13,511 bases of DNA from CAYFVR01 sp046541515 (GTDB taxonomy: Bacteria; Desulfobacterota; Desulfobacteria; Desulfobacterales; Desulfococcaceae), in NCBI GenBank assembly GCA_046541515.1, contig JBKHDD010000134.1, positions 1-13,511 on the forward strand. Reading direction: 5' to 3'. A program made the translations under genes and the position numbers. Position 1 is the first letter of the stretch. Every line of letters starts with the position of its first letter. The notes beneath the pieces were generated by a model. It made no database searches. It saw only the letters and a program-made list of their open reading frames with translations, and was not told the origin of the DNA. Shown here one piece after another: positions 8,610 to 13,511 of this stretch.

Positions 8610-10646
8610 ATGGCATCGGAAACCCCGCCCATTCAAACCCATCCGGACCGGTTCCTGGTCTGCGGCCTTGGCAGCCTGGGCCAGCATTGCGTGGCCAATC
8701 TCAAGGCGTTCGGCGTGCGGGTCGCCGCCATCGACCGGGTGGCCTGCGACGCCTGGGAGATCGAGGCGGCGCCGGAATTGTTGGACGCGGTGGCGGCGGG
8801 GGATTGCCGCCACCCCTCCGTGCTGGAGCGGATGGAAATTTCCGCCTGCCGAGCCGTTCTTTTCGTCACCAGCGACGACCGGGTCAACATCGAGGCCGCC
8901 TTCGAGGCCCGCCGTCTCAATCCGGCGGCCCGGCTGGTGGTGCGCAGCGGCAAGGAAAACCTGAACCTGCTCCTGGGCGCGGAACTGGGCAATTTCATCG
9001 CCTTCGAGCCCAAGGCCCTGTCGGTTCCCGCCTTCGTCCAGTCGGCCCTGGGCGACCAGGCGCCAACCTCCTTCCATCTGGAGGGGCGGCTGGCCCAGGT
9101 GATCCGCCATGAGGTTCGCCCCGGCGATTCCCTGGCGGGCCTGGGGCTGCGAAAGCTCCAGACCGACGGCCGCCGGATCGTTCGGTTCCAGCGGCCTTCC
9201 GAGGTCCTCCTTCCCGATTTTTACAGTTGGGACCCGGAGACGGTTCTGCGGCCCGGCGACACGGTGGTCTGGATCGAAACCCGGCCCATCCAATCCCCGG
9301 ATTCGCGGGAAGGCCGCGGCGCCCGCAACCGGTGGCGGCACGCGGTCCAATCCGCCGGGGCCGTTTTGGAGAAAATCCGCCGGGGCGATGCGGCGGCCCT
9401 GGCCCGGCGGCTGGTGGCGCGGGTCCACCGGCTGGTCTTTCTCTGCGGGGTGGCCCTGCTGGTCTTTTTCGTGACCGGCGGCCTCCTGTTTTACCGGTTC
9501 GGGCCGGACCTTCCCTTTGTGGACGCGCTGTTTGCCGCGGCGGGGCTGCTGCTGGGCGGCTATTCCGATTTGCTGGGCGGCGACTTCCGGTTCACCCAGC
9601 CCTTTCCCTGGTGGATGCGGCTGTTCGGGCTGGGGCTCACCGTGGTGGGGACGGTGTTCGTGGGCGTGCTCTACGCCCTGATGACCCAGAGCCTGATCAG
9701 CGCCCGGCTTCTGTTTTTCCGAAAGGCCGTCCTGCCGGAGGCGGGCCATGTGATCGTGATCGGGATGGGAAATTTCGGGCGGCGGGTGGTGCGGCGGCTG
9801 CGGGAATTGGGCGAACGGGTGGCGGCCGTTTCCCTGGCCGACGATCCCGCCGCCGCGCCTCATCCGGAGGCGCCCCACCTGGCCGGTCCCCGGGGCCAGT
9901 TGGAGGAAACCCTGGCGGCGGCCCGAGTGTCCACGGCCCAAAGCGTGATCGCGGTCACCCGGGACGAGATGGAAAATCTGGAGATGGCCCTGATGGTCCG
10001 CCGCCTCAATCCCGGCGCGGCGTTGTCCATCCGGACCTACAACCCTCGGTTCAGCGAAAACATGGCCCGCCTGTTTCCCCGGGCCAAGGTGCTGTGCGTG
10101 TCGGCCCTGGCGGCGGAGGCCTTCGTGGCCGCGGCCTTCGGGGAAAACGTGGCCCAGCTCTTCCGGCTGGACGACCGCACGATCCTCGTGACCGAGTACC
10201 ACATCGAGGCCGACGACACCCTGCACGATCTGCTGATCTCCGAGGTGGCCTACGGATACCGGGTGGTTCCGATCCTGCACGTCCAGCCCGACGGGGAGGC
10301 GGCGCATTGGATGCCGTCGGAGGATTTCCGCCTGGCGGTGGGGGACCGGCTGTTCGTGTTGGCGACCATGGACGGCCTGCGGCGGATCGAGCGGGGGACC
10401 TTGTTTCATCGCCGGTTCGCCGTGCGGATTCCGGCCCTCGGGCCGTCCCTGGTGTCGGTGGACCCGTTCGAGATCGCCAATATCATCGCCCGGATTTCCG
10501 GCTGCGACATCGGCGAGGCCCGGGCCCTGATGGGCCGCCTGCCGGCGGAGCTGCCCCGCCCCCTCTACCGCCATCAGGCCCAGGCCTTGGTGGAAAGCCT
10601 GCGGAAGAACCGGGTGGCGGCGAAGGTGGTGCGGTTGTCGCCGTGA
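8610..10646 (+). CDS. RCK-2TM-RCK channel-like protein with altered K+ filter
   Basis: 678 residues. The order is: RCK/TrkA-N Rossmann domain with G19-L-G21-S-L-G24 and acidic D42 at the end of strand 2, consistent with NAD(H) or nucleotide binding; a TrkA-C-like segment to about 225; a basic linker; TM1 (about 275-297); a pore-helix-like segment; a filter-like GYSD at 317-320; TM2 (about 338-358); a second Rossmann domain with G385-M-G387-N-F-G390; a TrkA-C-like segment to about 610; and a 60-residue tail resembling the ribosomal L7/L12 C-terminal fold (EARALMGRLP). The topology matches ligand-gated two-helix K+ channels, but the usual TVGYGD reads LGGYSD, so K+ selectivity is uncertain. Placing an RCK domain before the membrane part is unusual compared with MthK-type channels. 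ATG 8610 was chosen because the protein fold begins just after it; the ribosome-binding site is weak (GGAA, 12 nt upstream). Confidence 0.82.
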   Translation: MASETPPIQTHPDRFLVCGLGSLGQHCVANLKAFGVRVAAIDRVACDAWEIEAAPELLDAVAAGDCRHPSVLERMEISACRAVLFVTSDDRVNIEAAFEARRLNPAARLVVRSGKENLNLLLGAELGNFIAFEPKALSVPAFVQSALGDQAPTSFHLEGRLAQVIRHEVRPGDSLAGLGLRKLQTDGRRIVRFQRPSEVLLPDFYSWDPETVLRPGDTVVWIETRPIQSPDSREGRGARNRWRHAVQSAGAVLEKIRRGDAAALARRLVARVHRLVFLCGVALLVFFVTGGLLFYRFGPDLPFVDALFAAAGLLLGGYSDLLGGDFRFTQPFPWWMRLFGLGLTVVGTVFVGVLYALMTQSLISARLLFFRKAVLPEAGHVIVIGMGNFGRRVVRRLRELGERVAAVSLADDPAAAPHPEAPHLAGPRGQLEETLAAARVSTAQSVIAVTRDEMENLEMALMVRRLNPGAALSIRTYNPRFSENMARLFPRAKVLCVSALAAEAFVAAAFGENVAQLFRLDDRTILVTEYHIEADDTLHDLLISEVAYGYRVVPILHVQPDGEAAHWMPSEDFRLAVGDRLFVLATMDGLRRIERGTLFHRRFAVRIPALGPSLVSVDPFEIANIIARISGCDIGEARALMGRLPAELPRPLYRHQAQALVESLRKNRVAAKVVRLSP

Positions 10647-10758
10647 AGCGAAGGGAGGCCATGCCGCGCGGGGGCCATGTACGGTTGTTGGGTTTCCGGA
10701 GAGGGCGTGCTGTTCGAACACCCTCCATGAAAAACACGGCCTGAAAGATCGAGTGCGT

Positions 10759-10819
10759 ACATAACGGCTGCGTCACGGGCGGCCTGCTCCTCGCCGTTCC
10801 GCGGGCGCGGAGGTTGGGT
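10759..10819. repeat. attC-like site (possible integron cassette recombination site)
   Basis: A 61-bp imperfect palindrome. Outer arms ACATAAC (10759-10765) and GTTGGGT (10813-10819) pair except for one mismatch. GGCT and GGAG form symmetric 4-nt unpaired spacers. Inner arms GCGTCACG (10770-10777) and CGGGCGC (10802-10808) pair with a single bulged A (10775) and one wobble. A small GGCG/CGCC hairpin lies in the centre. This layout (RYYYAAC/GTTRRRY-like ends, unpaired spacer, inner arms with an extrahelical base, length near 60) is what integron attC sites show. The bulge and the better GTTRRRY end point to plus-strand cassette orientation, whereas the adjacent genes are on the minus strand, which is inconsistent. 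The permease stop codon lies inside it, as is common for cassette genes. No integrase is in view. Confidence 0.5.
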
Positions 10820-11795
10820 TGCGCGCGCCTTCTGAAAATAGTTGCCGGCGCTTAATCCAAAGCAAAACCTTTGATATCAGGGCAAGTGTTGGAAGCTCGA
10901 TGAGCGGGCCGACAACCAGCGCGAGGCCAACGAGTGGCTCGCCAGGGAAAGCGGCAACGGCAATGGCCAAGGCAATGGGTGAATTCCTGGCCAGTGTCGT
11001 GTAGCTCAAGGATACGAAGTTGTCGTATGTGCTTTTAAGCCATTTGCTGACAACGAATGCGAGTGCCAAATTGCCGCCAAAGAATAGCAAAACGGGCGGC
11101 AGAAGGCGAAGCAACAGGTGCGGTCGCTGAATGATCGTCTGCCCTTTTGAGGCAAAGACCGCGACGATAGCCAGTGCAAGAAGCGCGATTTGGGCCGTCT
11201 GAACCAAAGGCAACGCCCGCTGCTCGAGCCAGCAATCCGATCTGTAACGAACGATGAAGTGCCGCAGCGCATTTGCCGCAAAAAATGGCAGCAGCAGAAC
11301 GATGCCAATGTTTTCAACAATGAGGCCCCGGTTGAGTGGGAGCACGGCGCCGGCCAACACGAAAAGATAAACGGGTAGAAGCAAGAGCTGGAGCACCAGG
11401 TTCACGGGCAGCAAAGCGGTACTCAAAGGCAGATTGCCTTTGGATATCCCTGTAAACACGAGATACCAATCGGTGCATGGCGTAACCATCAACATCAGGA
11501 ACCCCACCCATAACGCGGGTTGTTCACTCAGAAACAGCCAGCCCAGCAACCACGCAAAAAGAGGCGTCCATGCAAAGTTGATAACCAAGCTGGCGATTGC
11601 GACGCGGCGAAACTGGAATGCGGTTTTTAAATTTTGCAACGGGACATGAAGAAAAACACCTGTGAGCATGAGCACCAGCAGGGGCAGGATAAAACTCGCC
11701 GCACGTTGAGCGACCATGGGATAGTGTCCAAGAGCGAGTCCGACAAAGACCGCGGCAAGGATAATGAGTGATTGTGTTTTTTCCACGAATGACAT
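10773..11795 (-). CDS. ACR3/bile-acid-symporter-family permease, arsenite-efflux-like
   Basis: 340-residue inner-membrane protein with about ten hydrophobic segments, the normal length for the BASS/ACR3 superfamily. Two landmark residues of ACR3 arsenite carriers appear in the right context: C107 in TPCTDW (TM4 region) and E300 in GPLIELPTL (TM9 region). YTTLARNSPIALAIAVAAF (266-284) is typical of this family. Export of arsenite or a related oxyanion is the best guess, but no arsR, arsC or arsM gene is near and other substrates of the superfamily are possible. ATG 11795 is chosen because the membrane protein begins there (MSFVEKTQ); GAAGGA lies 13 nt upstream, which is rather far. An in-frame ATG at 11831 is an alternative. 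The frame stays open up to 11975, but that part overlaps repeated spacer DNA. The last codons (ERRGAGRP) are encoded by the attC-like element. Base composition is clearly less GC-rich than the left-hand genes. Confidence 0.82.
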   Translation of the reverse strand: MSFVEKTQSLIILAAVFVGLALGHYPMVAQRAASFILPLLVLMLTGVFLHVPLQNLKTAFQFRRVAIASLVINFAWTPLFAWLLGWLFLSEQPALWVGFLMLMVTPCTDWYLVFTGISKGNLPLSTALLPVNLVLQLLLLPVYLFVLAGAVLPLNRGLIVENIGIVLLLPFFAANALRHFIVRYRSDCWLEQRALPLVQTAQIALLALAIVAVFASKGQTIIQRPHLLLRLLPPVLLFFGGNLALAFVVSKWLKSTYDNFVSLSYTTLARNSPIALAIAVAAFPGEPLVGLALVVGPLIELPTLALISKVLLWIKRRQLFSEGARNPTSAPAERRGAGRP

Positions 11796-12263
11796 GAATA
11801 TTTTGCCATCCTTCCTCGGGGCGATGGGCATTCGCGGATTGCGGTCCAACAGCGGTTGCAAGGCCCCGCATAAGCCCCCGGAACCGGAATTGTTGCCCGT
11901 GTAAGGCGCCATGGAACAGGCGGCGATCAAAGCCAGTTTGCGCTGAATTTCAACCTGATGGAATGGTCGCGTCACTCATTTGGGCAAAAAAGATGCTCCG
12001 CGGAAACTGGGCGTCGGGTACGAGAAAGCCTGAAACCCTTCGCCGCAATTTATCCGATTTTTTGCCGCGAAGGATGAGCTGGAACGGACGGCTCATTTTC
12101 GAATTGGATGACCACCAGATTGATATTTTCGTATTTTCGAGTTTTCCGCGAACGATTTTTCAAGGGATAATGTGAAGATAAATGGAAGCGGTAAACATCG
12201 GCTGGTAAAAAATAAACTTCACTTGGCAGGGAAAAGAATCTCCCGAAAGCCATGGTGGGCAAC
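11796..12263. other. Long AT-richer spacer upstream of the permease
   Basis: No supported gene. On the minus strand a 48-residue frame with an ATG (12096-11950; begins MSRPFQLILRG) and an overlapping 70-residue frame with a TTG start (12262-12050) are open, but neither has a good ribosome-binding site or a recognisable fold, and the first runs into the repeat at 11925-11953. A tandem CGAAAATA pair is visible on the minus strand near 12125-12145. The spacer length is much larger than in the left half of the window. Confidence 0.4.
11925..11953. repeat. Copy 1 of an upstream spacer repeat
   Basis: 29 bp that match 13160-13188 at 24 of 29 positions without gaps, including an uninterrupted core of 15 (CAAAGCCAGTTTGCG). 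It lies upstream of the permease as the other copy lies upstream of the GNAT gene, in the same orientation. Flanking similarity is weaker: GCATAA occurs on the low-coordinate side of both copies and a TTGGGC end about 30 nt beyond on the other side. It may be part of a larger diverged cassette-boundary element. Confidence 0.5.
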
Positions 12264-12491
12264 TCAAAGATTTTTCATTCTGCCATCCAGCCAGTTTTTG
12301 CAGGTTGAAAAATAGGAAAAATAATAATTTTTTAATTCTGGGTTCTCCATTAATTCACTCCACCATTCATTGAACAGCAGATAATACTTCTTTACTTTGC
12401 TTGTTTGATTTTCCAATAAAGCAGAACAAGAAGCTCCGTAATACAGCTCAATAGGTACCAAGGCTCGGATTTTCTGAAGGAATGTCGTCAA
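12264..12491 (-). CDS. Hypothetical 75-residue protein, TTG start
   Basis: I do not recognise this protein. It reads MTTFLQKIRALVPIELYYG and is rich in Tyr, Trp, Leu and Lys (NEWWSEL, LKNYYFSYFS). It looks soluble, with no signal peptide or clear membrane helix, and two cysteines (about 22 and 64). The start is TTG at 12491 with GGAG 8 nt upstream, a convincing site. The frame is open further upstream (CPQECTGRNGASY) but has no ATG or GTG there, so it could also be the 3' fragment of a longer broken gene. It lies directly after the repeat that follows the GNAT gene. Small orphans in this position are typical of cassette arrays, which is only circumstantial support. Confidence 0.5.
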   Translation of the reverse strand: MTTFLQKIRALVPIELYYGASCSALLENQTSKVKKYYLLFNEWWSELMENPELKNYYFSYFSTCKNWLDGRMKNL

Positions 12492-12527
12492 ATAGCTTGC
12501 TCCATTACGGCCGGTGCATTCTTGGGG

Positions 12528-12583
12528 ACATAATGTGGAGCCTCAGGGGCGGCCTGCGCTTCGTCGTTCGATGGACGTTGAGA
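12528..12583. repeat. Second, degenerate copy of the attC-like element
   Basis: Positions 12541-12570 match 10771-10800 at 24 of 30 positions with no gaps, and both copies begin with ACATAA 12-13 nt earlier. The core is GGGCGGCCTGC. The far arm here is GTTGAGA rather than GTTGGGT and the inner arms no longer pair well, so this copy is diverged or decayed. It sits just past the stop codon of the GNAT gene, as copy 1 sits at the end of the permease gene. Confidence 0.5.
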
Positions 12584-12600
12584 TTTTTGGCTTGCTAAAT

Positions 12601-13056
12601 TTATGCAGTCAATTTCATAATTACGGTTGGCATTCCTGCCGGATTGAGGCCGCCATCCTTACAGTCAATAAATCCCTTATTCAAATAGAGCTTTCTTGCG
12701 GCTCTACCTTCGGGGATTGATTCGTCAAAGGTTTGTACAAAAATAGTTTCCTGAAGATTCAACTTCCCGACTGCGAATTTAAGCAATTGCCGACCGAGTC
12801 CCTTCCCCCGATACTGGCCTGATACTGCCAGCCATGCAATTTCATTCGGCTCTTTTGATATAATAATGCCACCTTTTAAACACTTATGATCCCCAATTTT
12901 TTCTCGTATGCAAAAAGCTCTGTGTTCCGATATTGCCTGCCTTAAGGCTTCTTGGAATAACTCTTCATCTGCCATTGGCCCAAACAGCGGCTCGACTTCC
13001 CTTGCGAGAGAAATCCATGCGTCATAATCAGTTATATTTGAAAAATCAATATTCAT
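12601..13056 (-). CDS. GNAT-family N-acetyltransferase
   Basis: 151 residues, the usual length for a single GNAT domain. Motif A, which binds the acetyl-CoA pyrophosphate, is IAWLAVSGQYRGKGLGRQLL at 73-92, with the Q-x-R-G-x-G-x-G signature at 81-88. The segment RAARKLYLNKGFID (118-131) is the motif B region that ends most GNAT proteins. It would transfer an acetyl group from acetyl-CoA to an amine of a small molecule or protein; the acceptor is not predictable. The ATG at 13056 has AGAGGA about 12 nt upstream, slightly far. It is less GC-rich than the left-hand genes and isolated between repeats. Acetyltransferases of this type are common cargo of integron cassettes and islands. Confidence 0.85.
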   Translation of the reverse strand: MNIDFSNITDYDAWISLAREVEPLFGPMADEELFQEALRQAISEHRAFCIREKIGDHKCLKGGIIISKEPNEIAWLAVSGQYRGKGLGRQLLKFAVGKLNLQETIFVQTFDESIPEGRAARKLYLNKGFIDCKDGGLNPAGMPTVIMKLTA

Positions 13057-13109
13057 GACTTTTAATGATCCTCTTCACGCATAACAGTGGTTGGGCGAAA
13101 CGGAATACA

Positions 13110-13138
13110 ATTCTTGAGCTGGCGTTTCCGCCCGTCAA
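13110..13138 (-). promoter_or_regulatory. Candidate promoter for the GNAT gene
   Basis: On the minus strand TTGACG (13138-13133, 5 of 6 to consensus) and AAGAAT (13115-13110, 4 of 6) are separated by 17 bp, giving a leader of about 50 nt to the ATG at 13056. The candidate overlaps the hairpin formed by GGGCGAAACG (13093-13102) and CGTTTCCGCCC (13123-13133), so folding and promoter function may compete. Found by eye; the -10 is weak. Confidence 0.3.
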
Positions 13139-13159
13139 AGACGCCTGTGGATTATCAAA

Positions 13160-13188
13160 GAGCAAAGCCAGTTTGCGTTTGATTCCAA
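13160..13188. repeat. Copy 2 of the upstream spacer repeat
   Basis: Matches 11925-11953 at 24 of 29 positions. It lies inside a 129-bp stretch bounded by GCATAAC (13079-13085) and its exact inverse GTTATGC (13201-13207). Pairing can be extended to 11 bp with one bulged G (GCATAACAGTG with CATTGGTTATGC). Two GTTGGGC heptamers lie at 13090-13096 and 13214-13220. These end sequences resemble integron core sites, but I could not fold a canonical attC here. Confidence 0.45.
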
Positions 13189-13468
13189 ATCCATGCATTG
13201 GTTATGCCGCTTGGTTGGGCGTCTTCCGCAGACCCTCATTACACACGCCTCAACCTCCCTCCATCCGATCCAAAAAGGCTAAAGGTCCGCTATATGGCAC
13301 GCAGAACATGGATCGTCGCGGATTTCAGGTCCGAACTTCCCCGACTCTACAATACGTTGCTCTCATAGTCAATTATCATGATTTTTATGAATGGTTTATT
13401 TCAAGAACCAATGATCATTTGTGCGATTCAAATCCGCCCATGCCGTCATTCGAGCATGGCTGGTTTCC
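13189..13468. other. Non-coding AT-richer spacer
   Basis: No open frame of note on either strand. A short inverted repeat CCATGC/GCATGG (13438-13443 and 13454-13459) lies just beyond the partial frame at the window end and could be part of its terminator, but no T-tract follows. On the minus strand TTGACT and TAGAGT with 17 bp between them (about 13340-13370) form a weak promoter-like pair. Confidence 0.35.
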
Positions 13469-13511
13469 CTACAACGCTGCCCGTATCCGATCAAATTCTT
13501 CACAAGCGGCG
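13469..13511 (-). CDS. Possible 3' end of a gene running off the window
   Basis: On the minus strand the frame entering at the window edge reads AACEEFDRIRAAL and stops with TAG at 13471-13469. The residue mix is that of a normal helical C-terminus, and it lies on the same strand as the other genes in this half. With only 13 residues visible, no family can be named and chance is a real alternative. Confidence 0.25.
   Translation of the reverse strand, partial: AACEEFDRIRAAL

Noticed and set aside
10687..10693. GTTGGGT as a second integron core site left of the attC-like element
   Set aside because: The heptamer equals the R' arm at 10813, but no matching left arm or foldable partner was found upstream. 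A 7-mer match alone is weak.
8310..10721. 803-codon minus-strand frame opposite the channel gene
   Set aside because: Repetitive His/Gln/Pro/Gly-rich translation without a fold; the plus frame has two Rossmann motifs and two membrane helices.
10698..10726. Hairpin after the channel gene (GGAGAGGG with CCCTCC around TGTTCGAACA) as terminator
   Set aside because: No T-tract follows on either strand and the stem is interrupted, so terminator function is not supported.
11950..12096. 48-codon minus-strand frame beginning MSRPFQLILRG
   Set aside because: Poor ribosome-binding site, no known fold, and it reads into repeated spacer DNA. Described only as part of the spacer.
10650..13511. CRISPR array or tRNA gene in the spacer-rich right end
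   Set aside because: Only two copies of each repeat, far apart and imperfect. No cloverleaf with a T-loop or CCA end was seen.

Overview
The window looks like a chromosomal segment of a GC-rich, Gram-negative, probably Desulfobacterota-type (former deltaproteobacterial) bacterium. This rests on style only: very GC-rich genes with GC-ending codons, a large hybrid histidine kinase, an orphan CheY, a DUF3141/TerB-type protein and a Sec-exported solute-binding protein. No rRNA or universal marker gene is present, so the phylum is an inference.

Layout. Positions 1-601 hold no convincing gene. 602-4372 (+) encodes a 1256-residue soluble signalling protein: degenerate GGDEF, EAL, CBS pair, HisKA, HATPase, pseudo-receiver, receiver, HPt. 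Its stop overlaps the start of a periplasmic solute-binding protein (4369-5187, +). A CheY-like single-domain response regulator converges on this pair (5209-5589, -). An AT-richer divergent spacer with a candidate promoter then leads into a 775-residue DUF3141 protein with a PHA-synthase-like alpha/beta-hydrolase part and a TerB-like tail (5964-8291, +). That gene ends at a strong intrinsic terminator (8319-8361). Next is a 678-residue channel-like protein with the order RCK, two membrane segments with an altered K+ filter (GYSD), then a second RCK (8610-10646, +).

After about 10.65 kb the character changes. The DNA becomes markedly less GC-rich, genes are sparse, spacers are long, and all recognisable genes are on the minus strand: an ACR3/bile-acid-symporter-family permease (arsenite-efflux-like), a 75-residue orphan with a TTG start, a GNAT acetyltransferase, and the tail of another reading frame at the window edge. 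Two kinds of short repeat alternate with these genes. One (10759-10819 and about 12528-12583) lies just past the 3' end of the permease and of the GNAT gene. The first copy folds like an integron attC site: outer arms ACATAAC and GTTGGGT, 4-nt unpaired spacers on both sides, and inner arms with one bulged base. The other repeat (11925-11953 and 13160-13188) lies upstream of the same two genes. I read the right-hand 3 kb as a probable gene-cassette or genomic-island region, possibly an integron cassette remnant without an integrase in view.

How the genes fit together: the left half is signal transduction. The kinase could pass phosphate through its own second receiver and HPt to a separate regulator, and the neighbouring CheY-like protein is a candidate. 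The solute-binding protein has no permease beside it, so it may act as a ligand sensor rather than in transport. The DUF3141 and channel genes appear to be separate transcription units, and the right end looks acquired.
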